A DNA stretch of 64,000 bases from Brumimicrobium sp. (GCA_023957385.1 JAMLGZ010000001.1:1040923-1104922), one strand, 5' to 3'. Shown: positions 18,398 through 28,243, counted from the stretch's first letter. Numbers and translations: made by a program. The notes: generated from the sequence alone by a model not told the origin.

Positions 18398-18889
18398 ATG
18401 AAAAATATTCTAATTTTATTGTTCTTGTTTCCTGTCATCTCTTTTTCTCAAATTCAGAATGGGATGAAAGCTATAGACTTCACATTGTTAGACCCAAATG
18501 GAAAGCAAGTGTCCCTCTCAGATTATAAAGGAAAAGTGGTATTACTTGATTTTTGGGCATCTTGGTGTGGGCCATGTAGGAAAGAGAACCCAAATGTGGT
18601 TGAAGCTTATAAAAAATATAAAAATCAAAAATTTAGAAATGCCAAAGGTTTTGTGGTATTAAGTGTTTCTTTAGATAGGTCAGAGCAACCTTGGAAAGAT
18701 GCAATTAAAGCAGATGGATTGATATGGGATAGTCATGTATGGGATAAAGAAGGAGTTGCTATGAATAAATATGGTGTTCGTTATATACCTCATGGATTTC
18801 TAATTGATGGCGAAGGTAATGTTGTGGCTCAAGGAGAAGCTCTGAGAGGTTTAGGACTTCATGTTGAAATCGAGAAATTGATTAAATAA
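18398..18889 (+). CDS. Exported TlpA/ResA-like thioredoxin-fold protein
   Basis: 163 residues. A signal peptide (MKNILILLFLFPVISFSQ) precedes a TlpA-type thioredoxin fold with the active site WASWCGPCRKENP near residues 50-62 and the cis-proline region VRYIPHGFLID near residues 128-138. Such proteins act in the periplasm as disulfide reductases, for example in cytochrome c maturation or oxidative-stress defence. It stands alone between murA and comEC, so its partner is not shown. There is no clear lipobox, so it may be soluble or membrane-tethered by its uncleaved signal. Confidence 0.9.
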   Translation: MKNILILLFLFPVISFSQIQNGMKAIDFTLLDPNGKQVSLSDYKGKVVLLDFWASWCGPCRKENPNVVEAYKKYKNQKFRNAKGFVVLSVSLDRSEQPWKDAIKADGLIWDSHVWDKEGVAMNKYGVRYIPHGFLIDGEGNVVAQGEALRGLGLHVEIEKLIK

Positions 18890-18946
18890 TAACTTTCTTT
18901 TTATTTCTAAATTTATTTCTATCTTCAAATTTATTATTTGTGAAGC

Positions 18947-20923
18947 TTGAAATTGAAGAAAAACTATATTCTTTTATTATTACTTTCTTTTGTTTGTGGA
19001 ATTGTAGTTGATTACACCTTTCAATTTCATTGGATAATCCTTTTTACTATATGGGTTGTTGGATTGATAGGAACTTTACTTCTCTCTAATTTTGGGAAAG
19101 ATTATTGGTCCTTTCGGAAATGGATTTCTATCGGAATTATTTTTATTACGTTTATGTCGGGTATGTTAGGATATTCGATGGCTACTCCTGATTTTTATGA
19201 TAATAATTTTGAATCTATATACTTAGAAGACGATTATCTTTCGGGAGTGATAGAGGAGTACCAGCGAGGTCAGGGAGATTATGATAAAGCTATTATCTCA
19301 TTAGAGAGTGCATATTATTATCAAAATCAACGAAGGGCACAAGGTAAACTTCTCGTTTATATAAAGCATATAGATAACACTTATTCTGTAGGAGACGTTG
19401 TGCTGTTTCATCCTACTTTACATCCTATTCAGAATAAAAATAACCCAGGGGAATTTGACGCAGAGGCATATTGGAAATTACGTGGTATTACGTATATGTG
19501 TTTTTTACATGACAATGCTGTTGAAGTTATTGGTTATCATGCCCAATTTACTAGGTTTTGGGATAAATCACGATCGGCTATTATACAAATCATAAATAAA
19601 TATGTAGATGAAGAAAATAGAGGTTTAGCTATAGGTTTAACCCTAGGAGATAAATCTAGTCTAACAACAGAAGAAAAAACGCAATTTTCAAATGCTGGAG
19701 CTATGCATGTGTTAGCTGTCTCTGGTATGCATGTGGGTATTTTATTATTATTTATTCAATGGATCTTTAAGCAAATTAGAGTATTAAGGAAACGAAATGT
19801 GTATCTCCTTCTGGCTATTGCAATATTATGGTGTTTTGCATTTCTAACAGGAATGTCTGCTTCTGTATTGCGTGCGGTACTCATGTTTTCTATTTTAGCC
19901 ATCGGTCAAATACGAGGGGAAAAGGTATTTAGTTTAAACTCCATCTTTGCATCAGCTTTATTTCTTTTGATATACAATCCCTTGTATCTCTTTGATATTG
20001 GTTTTCAATTATCCTATTTGGCTGTTATTGGAATTTCCTTGTTCTTTCGCCCAATAGCTGGAATATTTACTGTTCGGAATAAAATCATACGTTATTTTTG
20101 GGAAGGTACTGCACTTGGTTTTGCAGCTCAAATAGGAACACTCCCTTTTACACTTTATTATTTTCATCAATTTCCAAATTACTTTATTCTTACGAACTTA
20201 GGTGTATTAGTGATGGCATCTGCTGCTATGATTAGTGTAGTTATTTTGTGTCTCCTTTTTTGGATTCCCTATCTCAATTCTCTGTTAGGATGGGTAGTGG
20301 ATATAATTTTTAGTTCTTTTTCCAATTTTATTAAATGGATTAATGAATTACCAGCAGTTGTGAGTACTGGTTTTACGATTAGTGTTTTAGAAACAGCTTT
20401 ATTGTATTTGGGAGTCTTGTCCTTACTTTTCTTCTGGGATCGAAAAAAACTACATTATTTCCGAATGGCACTTATAGGTACATTTTTATTATGTTGTACC
20501 CTAATCTTTCAGCGAGAATATACTAAATTAAAGGAGGAGTTGGTTATTTTTAATAATACGAAGCGTATAATCAGTTATCAGTATAATAAGATGTTGTACG
20601 TATTTTATGATGCAAATGAAACAGCATCTGAGCAATTAGACTTTGTGCTAGGAGGTTATAAGACTCAGAGCGGGTGTGAGATAGTGAAGATTGCTATAGA
20701 TAAAGGTACTTTCATTGAAATTGCTGATAAAATGAAAGTATCCAATAGGGATATTGGTCTAGAAATTCAATTTAATTCACACCGACTGCTACTTCCTACA
20801 CATAGAAATAAGGAGTTAGGAAATCAAAAATTTCAACTTGTAAAGGGAGAATGGAGTAGGTTTTTAGATGATCAAGAAGCTGATTTTGACACGAAAGAGA
20901 AAGCTTTAATTATTTATAGATAA
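18947..20923 (+). CDS. comEC: ComEC/Rec2-type DNA uptake channel protein
   Basis: 658 residues with a TTG start. Two membrane segments open the protein, then an extracytoplasmic OB-fold-like domain (DUF4131 type, about residues 95-180). The competence domain follows with GLALGLTLGD-like and SGMHVGILLLF motifs near residues 225-270 and about eight further membrane helices to about residue 510. Family role: the inner-membrane channel for single-stranded DNA in natural transformation. The C-terminal 150 residues lack the HxHxDH motif of the beta-lactamase-like nuclease domain found in longer ComEC proteins. It converges on and overlaps the next minus-strand gene by 14 bases. Confidence 0.9.
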   Translation: MKLKKNYILLLLLSFVCGIVVDYTFQFHWIILFTIWVVGLIGTLLLSNFGKDYWSFRKWISIGIIFITFMSGMLGYSMATPDFYDNNFESIYLEDDYLSGVIEEYQRGQGDYDKAIISLESAYYYQNQRRAQGKLLVYIKHIDNTYSVGDVVLFHPTLHPIQNKNNPGEFDAEAYWKLRGITYMCFLHDNAVEVIGYHAQFTRFWDKSRSAIIQIINKYVDEENRGLAIGLTLGDKSSLTTEEKTQFSNAGAMHVLAVSGMHVGILLLFIQWIFKQIRVLRKRNVYLLLAIAILWCFAFLTGMSASVLRAVLMFSILAIGQIRGEKVFSLNSIFASALFLLIYNPLYLFDIGFQLSYLAVIGISLFFRPIAGIFTVRNKIIRYFWEGTALGFAAQIGTLPFTLYYFHQFPNYFILTNLGVLVMASAAMISVVILCLLFWIPYLNSLLGWVVDIIFSSFSNFIKWINELPAVVSTGFTISVLETALLYLGVLSLLFFWDRKKLHYFRMALIGTFLLCCTLIFQREYTKLKEELVIFNNTKRIISYQYNKMLYVFYDANETASEQLDFVLGGYKTQSGCEIVKIAIDKGTFIEIADKMKVSNRDIGLEIQFNSHRLLLPTHRNKELGNQKFQLVKGEWSRFLDDQEADFDTKEKALIIYR

Positions 20924-21434
20924 TCTTCTCAAAATCATCTTTTTTTCCAATATGACTATTGATTGTAGCTTCTTTGATATTCATATTTTCATCTACTAAA
21001 ACTATGTGTTCAATATAGTTGTACACATTCGAAGACATTTTGATATTTGCCCAGAAGCTAATTTGATAATAATCTACTTTCTTTCGGTTGAAATTATCTC
21101 GATTTTTAATAGCTGTTTCTTTCCTTGTTTCTAACTCACTAATGGATTTTTCAAAATCTTCTTTGCTCCCAGTAAAAGATCCGGAAGCATACATTTTCTT
21201 TTGTTCGTTTATTACTTTGTCAATATTCTTTACAGCAATAACTGTTAAGAAGTAATCATCAGTATAATACGGTATGAATTTATTAAATCGAGGCTCTGTA
21301 TAGTCAGCAAATGTTTGATTAGCCCATTGAGTGACAGCAGCCTCTACCTTTTTCATGTCTGGGTGATTGGTCTCTTTCACCTGAGCGAAAATGTAAAGAG
21401 GGAGAAAGAAAATTATGAATAAAATGTTCTTCAT
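20910..21434 (-). CDS. Exported protein of unknown function
   Basis: 174 residues. It has a signal peptide (MKNILFIIFFLPLYIFAQ) and a soluble, charged, helical body with a Lys/Glu-rich stretch near residues 85-120. I do not recognise a family. Its ATG overlaps the stop of the upstream lipoprotein gene as ATGA, so the two are probably translated together. It ends convergently inside the last codons of comEC. Confidence 0.7.
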   Translation of the reverse strand: MKNILFIIFFLPLYIFAQVKETNHPDMKKVEAAVTQWANQTFADYTEPRFNKFIPYYTDDYFLTVIAVKNIDKVINEQKKMYASGSFTGSKEDFEKSISELETRKETAIKNRDNFNRKKVDYYQISFWANIKMSSNVYNYIEHIVLVDENMNIKEATINSHIGKKDDFEKIIYK

Positions 21435-22342
21435 TTTTGAGCCTCTTGCGTTATAACTTTTTCAATTTCTAAATAAGGTGATAGAAGATATGTTGATTTT
21501 AATAAGCCAGTGCTATTTGCCCGTTCCCATTCTACATCAATCTGATAAGATATGATCTTATCTTCTTCCTTATTGACGAACAATTGTGCTATATTATTAA
21601 TTTTAATTGTAGAATCAAAACTTTTTATGTGTTGAATAACTAAATATTTTACAATTTCGTTGTAGTTTACTGACTGCATAAATTGTGCCGCTTCTAATAG
21701 ATTAATCAAATGATTCATAAAGGATTGTAATTCTTTTTCGCCAGCTAATTGATTCTCCCTTGTTTTCATGAACTGTATAAAATCTAATTCTTCACGTGAG
21801 ATGTAAAGGTCTCTATCTGTGATAAAATGCTGATTAAATTGATATTTATAGAATAAATTTATTTTGTCAGGAGCAAGGTTAAAATTATAAGTTTCGGAAA
21901 TATTGATTAATTCATTTTTATAATTAAAAAGATAAAAAGCATGGTGTATTTGGATAGAATCTTTATTTCTTGTTTGGTAAATATGCTCAAATTCATACTG
22001 TACTTGATTGACTACCTCTTGCGCGGCCGCTTGATATCCCGGTATTAAGTCTTCTAGTCCAGTACGATACCATCCTCGATAATCATTATTTGATAAATAA
22101 TTCTCTTTTATTGAATAAATGGAATCGAGTTGGTAGAATTGAATGGGTTTATATACCTTCATTTCACTAAATGCCAAAGACTTATATTCTTGATTTGCAT
22201 ATTTTAGAGCTGTAGTATCTTCAATTTGTTTATGAAAATCATTTTCTTGATCATCGATGGTGTTGATGCTCGTATTACGAGGGACAGCGCAACCTACAAG
22301 TAAGGTTAAAATAAAAATAAGATACACAAACCTTCTAACCAT
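21431..22342 (-). CDS. Lipoprotein of unknown function
   Basis: 303 residues with a lipoprotein signal (VYLIFILTLLVGC, Cys about residue 18). The body is soluble, rich in Tyr, Asn, Gln and Glu, and has no motif I recognise. It precedes and overlaps the exported 174-residue protein, and the pair may act together at the envelope. It lies just downstream of dnaN on the same strand but with a 57-base gap. Confidence 0.7.
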   Translation of the reverse strand: MVRRFVYLIFILTLLVGCAVPRNTSINTIDDQENDFHKQIEDTTALKYANQEYKSLAFSEMKVYKPIQFYQLDSIYSIKENYLSNNDYRGWYRTGLEDLIPGYQAAAQEVVNQVQYEFEHIYQTRNKDSIQIHHAFYLFNYKNELINISETYNFNLAPDKINLFYKYQFNQHFITDRDLYISREELDFIQFMKTRENQLAGEKELQSFMNHLINLLEAAQFMQSVNYNEIVKYLVIQHIKSFDSTIKINNIAQLFVNKEEDKIISYQIDVEWERANSTGLLKSTYLLSPYLEIEKVITQEAQK

Positions 22343-22399
22343 CTAATTAAGGATAAATTACATGTTTATAAAGGTAATAAATTTTGAGATGACATCAAA

Positions 22400-23521
22400 T
22401 TAATTATTGATCATCACGGGCATTACTAGCATTAATATGTTGCCTTCAGAAGTTTTATCGTTTATTGGAACAATAAGACCTGCTCTATTAGGCTGACTCA
22501 TCATCAATTGAATTTCGTCAGAATCCAAATTCCCCAACATTTCAATTAAAAAACGAGAATTAAATCCGATTTCAATATCTTCTCCGGCATAGTTACATGT
22601 AAGTCTTTCTTTTGCCTCATTTGCAAAATCAATATCTTCAGCAGATATTGCTAATTCAGCGCCAGATATTTTGAGAGATACTTGATGCGTAGTCTTGTTT
22701 GAGAAAATAGATACTCGTTTAAGGGAGTTGTAGAATTCTGCACGATCAATGGTTAGTACATTTGGGTTCTCTTTTGGAATAACTGCCTCGTAATTTGGGT
22801 ATTTCCCATCAATTAGACGACAAGTTAGTTCAATGTTTTGAAAACTAAATACAGCGTTATATTCATTGTATGTAATTTTCACTTCAGTACCTTCCCCACT
22901 TGTTAAATTATTTTTTAAAATATTTAATGCTTTTTTAGGTAAGATAAAATCAATATTTACAGAAGAAGCAAGGGGTTTTCTAAAACGAACTAATTTATGA
23001 GCATCAGTTGCAACGAAAGTCATCTCATCAGATGTGAATTGACAAAATACTCCACTCATTACGGGGCGTAAATCATCATTACCCGCTGCAAAAATGGTTT
23101 TGTTAATAGCTTCTGCCAACATGTTTCCAGGCATTGATATAACATCTTTTTGCTTTACTTCTTTTATTTCTGGAAAGTCATTGCCATTATATCCAACCAT
23201 TTTAGATTTACCATTGGAATAACTAATTTCGATTCCAAAGTTATCATCGTTAATGGTAAAAGTTAATGGTTGATCAGGTAAATTTTTTAAAATTTCTAAT
23301 AATAACTTAGCAGGAATACATATTTTACCTGCTTCACTGGACTCGACTTCGAATTCAGTTTTCATTGTAGTTTCAATATCTGAGGCAGAGACTCTTAGAG
23401 ATTGTTTATTAATTTCAAATAAGAAATTATCTAAGATAGGTAATGTACTATTTGTGGTTAATACTCCGCTAATGGTTTGTAATTGCTTTAAAAGAGTTGT
23501 GCTTGAAACTACAAAATTCAT
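22400..23521 (-). CDS. dnaN: DNA polymerase III sliding clamp (beta subunit)
   Basis: 373 residues, as expected for the three-domain beta clamp. It starts MNFVVSSTTLLKQLQTISGV and ends with the typical VMPVMINN tail (compare the MPMRL ending of Escherichia coli). Internal landmarks include GKICIPAKLLLEILKNLPD and FVATDAHKLVRFRK. The clamp encircles DNA and holds the replicative polymerase. Unlike many bacteria, dnaA and recF are not adjacent here, which is normal for Bacteroidota. An exact -7 element lies 28 bases upstream. Confidence 0.97.
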   Translation of the reverse strand: MNFVVSSTTLLKQLQTISGVLTTNSTLPILDNFLFEINKQSLRVSASDIETTMKTEFEVESSEAGKICIPAKLLLEILKNLPDQPLTFTINDDNFGIEISYSNGKSKMVGYNGNDFPEIKEVKQKDVISMPGNMLAEAINKTIFAAGNDDLRPVMSGVFCQFTSDEMTFVATDAHKLVRFRKPLASSVNIDFILPKKALNILKNNLTSGEGTEVKITYNEYNAVFSFQNIELTCRLIDGKYPNYEAVIPKENPNVLTIDRAEFYNSLKRVSIFSNKTTHQVSLKISGAELAISAEDIDFANEAKERLTCNYAGEDIEIGFNSRFLIEMLGNLDSDEIQLMMSQPNRAGLIVPINDKTSEGNILMLVMPVMINN

Positions 23522-23549
23522 GTTTAATTTTTTAAATTCGTTATAGTAG

Positions 23550-23557
23550 CAAATATA
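23550..23557 (-). promoter_or_regulatory. Bacteroidota -7 element (TATATTTG) for dnaN
   Basis: The minus strand reads TATATTTGC, an exact TAnnTTTG match, 28 bases before the dnaN ATG. Confidence 0.65.
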
Positions 23558-23590
23558 GTTTTTTAAGCTAAACTTTTCTTACTGGATTTT

Positions 23591-23609
23591 AAATTGTTTT
23601 CAACAATTT
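23591..23609. other. Hairpin AAATTGTT-TTC-AACAATTT
   Basis: A perfect 8-base stem with a 3-base loop sits between the DUF4340-like gene end and the dnaN promoter. No T-run follows on the minus strand, so a weak or factor-assisted terminator is possible but unproven. Confidence 0.4.
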
Positions 23610-23613
23610 ATAG

Positions 23614-24618
23614 CTAGTTTTCTATAAAAACTAATTTCCCTTCAATCAGCGGTCCGACAGTATAATACTGAATTCTTACAATATCACCATCTTGCTTAAT
23701 TCCCCATAAATAATTCACATCGTAAATAATTGAGTCACCTGTTTGTGGAGTGTCTGGATCTGGTCTTCTATACATTTTTAGGTGATAAGAAGAGGAAGTC
23801 CCTTTTATGTTGAGTTCATAATCTGCTTGATGAGCTTTGATGCTATCTACCTGAAAAGGTGAGAAAGTATAGTTCGCTTGATTGTAATGGATATTTTCAA
23901 AACCATTTAGATAATATGTTAGATTATCCTTGTTTACATTATTTAGGATAGTTCCATTAGAACTTACCGTGTAATTATCTTTCCCGATAGTCACTTTATA
24001 ACTGTCTTGTGGATATACGCGGTTAATAACTTCGATTTCTTTTAATTCAGTCCTTTTATACGAAAATAAGTTAGTGCATTCAAATTTACGTGCATCAGCG
24101 AAGAATCGGGGTTCCAAGATTCCATAGAACCCTTTCATACCCATGATTACGGGATTATCGCTTTCCATTTCTGGCGTTTTTAAAAGCATGTGTGTTCCCA
24201 TGTGGTCACGTGTAGAATGACCTACATACCAAGTTTTAACCCATTTCCCTTTTTGATAAATTTTCACTTCTTTGTGTTGTGCCATGAGTAATTTTTTCAT
24301 GTTTTTCATAGCAGATTGAGGAACATATCCTTTTAAAGTGATTTTGTACATCGTTTCCAACATCATATTGGGAATTTCTTGTTGTACGCACATGTGGTCT
24401 GGACCTTCCCATTTCCCTTGTTTATTCCTAGTCAGCGTAAATTGCTGATTGTAGAAAGAGTCAAAAATCTCGATCTTATCAACTGATGCGGTGTCTTCAA
24501 CTGCAAAAGCGATTAAACTTATATCGGTCGCTTTGGATTTAGTCTCTAGGTTCATGGCCCAGAAGGTAAGCCCTGCAATGAGTCCAACTCCAATAAATAA
24601 ATAAATAATTTTTTTCAT
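23614..24618 (-). CDS. DUF4340-like membrane-anchored protein linked to GldG
   Basis: 334 residues. A single N-terminal membrane anchor (IIYLFIGVGLIAGLTFWAM) is followed by a soluble extracytoplasmic domain. The pattern TASVDKIEIFDSF, FTLTRNKQGKWEG resembles DUF4340, which is often encoded beside Gld/ABC-type genes. It lies 4 bases downstream of gldG on the same strand, so it is probably the third gene of a gldF-gldG-DUF4340 operon. Its exact role in that complex is unknown. Confidence 0.75.
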   Translation of the reverse strand: MKKIIYLFIGVGLIAGLTFWAMNLETKSKATDISLIAFAVEDTASVDKIEIFDSFYNQQFTLTRNKQGKWEGPDHMCVQQEIPNMMLETMYKITLKGYVPQSAMKNMKKLLMAQHKEVKIYQKGKWVKTWYVGHSTRDHMGTHMLLKTPEMESDNPVIMGMKGFYGILEPRFFADARKFECTNLFSYKRTELKEIEVINRVYPQDSYKVTIGKDNYTVSSNGTILNNVNKDNLTYYLNGFENIHYNQANYTFSPFQVDSIKAHQADYELNIKGTSSSYHLKMYRRPDPDTPQTGDSIIYDVNYLWGIKQDGDIVRIQYYTVGPLIEGKLVFIEN

Positions 24619-24622
24619 TTTT

Positions 24623-26398
24623 TTATTTCCTTACGTATTTATACCTTCTAACAACAGCCACAATGATAGCTAAGAGAATAATGATTGAAGTAGGGATGAT
24701 AATATTTACAAATTTATAGAAAGAACCTTTTTCTTCAATCTTTAATTTGTCAGTTGGATGTAAATAAATGACCCTACTTCGGATGGCAAGTAGGGTGCTT
24801 TCACCTAACATATAGTCCACGCAGTTTTCAAAAAAGTCGAAATTTCCAATGAGGTTTCCTCCAAACAACTCATCTATCTCACGAGTTTTGGGTAGTCTTG
24901 GAATATATTTATAGGAATTAGATTCACGTACAAAGATGGAGTCATAATACGTATTTTTTAGAAATGTTCCATTTCCAATCACCAATAATTTCCCAGGTTT
25001 TATTGAATTCTCAATAAATTGAGCATCTGGATTATCTTTGTATTCAGTCACAATTCTATTTTTAAAAGCTGATTCAAAATTACCTTCTAGGAGTCCTGCC
25101 AGCATTAATTCATTTCGTTTATCTGTTGGATTTTCCTGAAAGACCGGATTTTCTCCAAATTGTTTTTCCATAGCTATGGATAATAATGGAACGTTTCCAA
25201 AAGAACGAGAGTTGGAAGAACTCGTCAATATTACGGAAGGTCTTACATCTTGTTTGGTTTGAACGAACTGTAAGCTTGATGCGTAGGGTAATTTCACGGG
25301 GTTTACCATACTAGAGATGGGATGGTCAGTCCCTAAGGATCTTACGTAAAAATACCAGTTTACATATCCTTTTGGAATACCAGGAAAGACAAAAGGGTCG
25401 TAATTGGCATCAATTACCAGATCTTCGTTAACCTTAATTCCGTAGTCGAAGATGAGCTCAGTTAAGCCAGTTCTTTTTCGCGTACTGTGTGTTTTCCCTG
25501 TTCTTCGTATAGTGTCGTTGTTAACTTCTAAAGGGTTGTTAAAAATCATGATATTTCCACCATTCATCAGATATTGATCAATAATGAATTTATCTTTATC
25601 GGAATATTTCTGATGAGGATCTGCAATGATGATTCCATCTATTCCATCTAATGCATTTAAAGCGTCTCCGAGTACAATATCTTTGATATTATATGAGTCT
25701 TCAATTCTTTTTCTAGCCCCCATTGTATTTGGGATTCTTAATTCTCCATGCCCATGAATAAAAGCTAGATTTTTCTTTGTTTTGCGTGTAGCTTTAGCAA
25801 GAATACGCATGAATTTATATTCCAAATCGTTGATACCCATTTGAACCATTTGTTCTAACTTGCTATCAAGATTGAATTGCCCACCTTCTAAAAATCGAAT
25901 AGATCCTACTTTACCTCCTTGGTATTCTACAACGGCTCCCGGAAAAATTTCAACAATGTTGGAAGCTCCTTTAGTTCGATAGACGATATCCAAAGGGCGA
26001 ATACCTAAGCCATTATCAAAAAGTTGTTCTTTGAGCGCTTCTTGGTCTTCGTTTGAGCCTTTGTTTGGATTGATAAATTCATATTCAATATTACTTCCCG
26101 CATAGTATTTAAATTCATTGAGTTTATCTCGAACTGCGCTTTGTAGGCGTTTGATTTCAGCAGGGAATTCTCCTTCTAAATAAATTTTAAATAATATTTT
26201 ATCGGTTAATGCTTTATCATCTTTTAAGAATTCAACTGTAGATGGGGTGAGTGAGTAGCGTTGATCTTCTGTGAAGTCCACTCTGAAATCAAAAAATGAA
26301 ACAATGATATTTAGTAGAATAACAACTGCTAAAGCAATAGCAGATATGATAACGTAGTATGCTTTATTGGAAATATTTTTTAATCTTTTTCTGGCCAT
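24623..26398 (-). CDS. gldG: Gliding motility-associated ABC transporter component GldG
   Basis: 591 residues. An N-terminal membrane helix (AYYVIISAIALAVVILLNIIV) is followed by a large extracytoplasmic domain of the ABC_transp_aux type, with TEDQRYSLTPSTVEFL near residue 40 and FIHGHGELRIP near residue 210. A second helix is at the C terminus (IIIPTSIIILLAIIVAVV). In Flavobacterium, GldA, GldF and GldG form an ABC transporter needed for gliding. gldF precedes it with 1 base between genes; gldA is not in this window. Confidence 0.93.
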   Translation of the reverse strand: MARKRLKNISNKAYYVIISAIALAVVILLNIIVSFFDFRVDFTEDQRYSLTPSTVEFLKDDKALTDKILFKIYLEGEFPAEIKRLQSAVRDKLNEFKYYAGSNIEYEFINPNKGSNEDQEALKEQLFDNGLGIRPLDIVYRTKGASNIVEIFPGAVVEYQGGKVGSIRFLEGGQFNLDSKLEQMVQMGINDLEYKFMRILAKATRKTKKNLAFIHGHGELRIPNTMGARKRIEDSYNIKDIVLGDALNALDGIDGIIIADPHQKYSDKDKFIIDQYLMNGGNIMIFNNPLEVNNDTIRRTGKTHSTRKRTGLTELIFDYGIKVNEDLVIDANYDPFVFPGIPKGYVNWYFYVRSLGTDHPISSMVNPVKLPYASSLQFVQTKQDVRPSVILTSSSNSRSFGNVPLLSIAMEKQFGENPVFQENPTDKRNELMLAGLLEGNFESAFKNRIVTEYKDNPDAQFIENSIKPGKLLVIGNGTFLKNTYYDSIFVRESNSYKYIPRLPKTREIDELFGGNLIGNFDFFENCVDYMLGESTLLAIRSRVIYLHPTDKLKIEEKGSFYKFVNIIIPTSIIILLAIIVAVVRRYKYVRK

Positions 26399-26399
26399 A

Positions 26400-27131
26400 C
26401 TATTTTCGGATTGAGATAAGAATGTTATGTGCTACAAATAAGAAGAAAATAATAACACTGAAGAAGTAAACAAGATCACTTAAAATAATAACACCTTTTT
26501 TAATTGATTCATAGTGGTAGTCTATACTCGCTAAGCGTATTATTTGGTCAAAACCTGCAAAAGTAGCATAGGAGCCTAATAGAGATAAACCGCTATAAGC
26601 AAACCAACATAAAAAGAGAGCGATAATAAATGCCACAATTTGGTTATTGGTTATAACACTTGAAAAAATTCCTATTGCTACAAATGAAGCTCCTAATAAA
26701 ATCAACCCAATAAATGAAGTGATTGCTGCGCCGTCGTCCATAATTCCGACTGGATCGCCTAAATAATGCATGGAGATGTAAAAGGTGAATGTAGGAAGTA
26801 GAGAAATTACTACCAATGAAACTCCTGCTAAATATTTGGCAAGAAGGATAGAAATATCAGAAATAGGTCGGGTATACAATAATTCCATGGTTCCTGTTTT
26901 TCTTTCTTCAGCAAAGGATCGCATGGTTACGGCTGGGATTAAGATAAGTAGAATCAATGGTGCTAAGTTATAGAATGGAATCAAATCAGCGATTCCGCCA
27001 TTAAGTAAATTATAATCTCCGTCGATAATCCATAAAAAAAGCCAACTTGTTACTACAAAAATGAGCATAAAGACATAGCCAATTATGGAACTCAAAAAAC
27101 TTCGTATTTCTTTTAAATAGAGCGCTACCAT
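26400..27131 (-). CDS. gldF: Gliding motility-associated ABC permease GldF
   Basis: 243 residues, the usual length. Six membrane segments are visible. The start LKEIRSFLSSIIGYVFMLIF and the loop TMRSFAEERKTGTMELLYTRPIS are typical of ABC-2 permeases of this type. It is followed at once by gldG. The upstream neighbour on the same strand is the SAM hydrolase gene, 69 bases away. Confidence 0.94.
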   Translation of the reverse strand: MVALYLKEIRSFLSSIIGYVFMLIFVVTSWLFLWIIDGDYNLLNGGIADLIPFYNLAPLILLILIPAVTMRSFAEERKTGTMELLYTRPISDISILLAKYLAGVSLVVISLLPTFTFYISMHYLGDPVGIMDDGAAITSFIGLILLGASFVAIGIFSSVITNNQIVAFIIALFLCWFAYSGLSLLGSYATFAGFDQIIRLASIDYHYESIKKGVIILSDLVYFFSVIIFFLFVAHNILISIRK

Positions 27132-27200
27132 AGCATTTTTAGAATTATTTTCAAATTTAATGTTTAAGTTGTTATCATACGAGAATAACTGTTAAAGTTT

Positions 27201-28079
27201 TTAAAACAGTGAATCAATTGTTGTTTTTGAGCCTCTCGGAGTGAATTCAATACGAATGATATCATTCAATTTAAGACCTAATAAAGTATTTGCTCCACCA
27301 CCATTTTCAGGAGTTCCTTTGTTAATGGCAATTTCTAAAAATCCATTATCATTGAAGAAAGCAAGTTTTTCACCATGAGTAACTTCGTTATATCCCGTTG
27401 ATATTCGATCTATATAATATTGTTTATCTCTAAAGAATATGGTAAAAGGAACATCTGGCCCAAAGTGGTTAAAATGTTCTTTAGTAATATTAGAAATTAC
27501 ATTACCGTAATGGTCAATATGAATAACAGTCCCTTTTAACATGTTGTTACTCATAATTGGAGATAGAGGTAGCGCTTTACGAATGCCATCTACAGGAGTT
27601 CCAATCTCATCTAGGGATTCTCCTGTCAAAATTCTACAGGCCGCAGGGACTAGGATGTTTTTTGCAGGGAATTTCATCATTTCAGGTCTAGATAGGTATT
27701 CTTCCAAGCGCCAAATCCCTTCAATATCTTGATCGTTTGTTAATAAACTAAAAAAACCATTGTCAGCGCCTAAGAAATATTGTTTTTTGTATTTTATAAT
27801 CGTTGGAAAAATACTGTCCTCTGGATTTGAAAAATTAATGAGTGGTTCTGCATCAACACCTATTATGTGCACGGTATTGTCAGGGAAATCTTTTATACAA
27901 GCTTTTACTGTATAAGCGGCCTGACTAATTTTAAAAGAAGCAATATGATGTGAAATATCAACAATATGTATATCGGATAAAATCCCTATAATTTTTCCTT
28001 TGAGGGCAGCTACATAATAGTCTTTTACACCCATGTCGGTTGTCAAAGTGATGATATTTGCCTTCTTATTACTTGCCAT
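27201..28079 (-). CDS. SAM hydrolase (SAM hydroxide adenosyltransferase, DUF62 family)
   Basis: 292 residues. It opens ANIITLTTDMGVKDYYVAALKG, the conserved N-terminal motif of the SAM hydroxide adenosyltransferase/halogenase fold, and has DISHHIASFKISQAAY near residue 45 and IHIDHYGNVISNI near residue 195. Family members split S-adenosylmethionine to adenosine and methionine with water; a few use halide. The hydrolase type is far more common and is assumed here. It lies upstream of gldF, an arrangement I recall in other Bacteroidota. An exact -7 element is 16 bases upstream. Confidence 0.88.
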   Translation of the reverse strand: MASNKKANIITLTTDMGVKDYYVAALKGKIIGILSDIHIVDISHHIASFKISQAAYTVKACIKDFPDNTVHIIGVDAEPLINFSNPEDSIFPTIIKYKKQYFLGADNGFFSLLTNDQDIEGIWRLEEYLSRPEMMKFPAKNILVPAACRILTGESLDEIGTPVDGIRKALPLSPIMSNNMLKGTVIHIDHYGNVISNITKEHFNHFGPDVPFTIFFRDKQYYIDRISTGYNEVTHGEKLAFFNDNGFLEIAINKGTPENGGGANTLLGLKLNDIIRIEFTPRGSKTTIDSLF

Positions 28080-28095
28080 ACATATTTCTGTGAGT

Positions 28096-28103
28096 CAAAA
28101 ATA
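28096..28103 (-). promoter_or_regulatory. Bacteroidota -7 element (TATTTTTG) for the SAM hydrolase/gldFG run
   Basis: The minus strand reads TATTTTTG, an exact TAnnTTTG match, 16 bases before the ATG at 28079. It may also drive gldF and gldG, which follow after 69 bases. Confidence 0.6.
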
Positions 28104-28243
28104 TTATTAATTTCAAGTGAAAAGATGAGGTATAATAGTTTTTCTCAAAAAGGAATAGTTGAAAACTATGCGTGCAGTAAAAAACGTGAATTCATTTGAT
28201 TTTGATTATTTTCGCAATGTATAATTTGGTTGAGATGATATTT

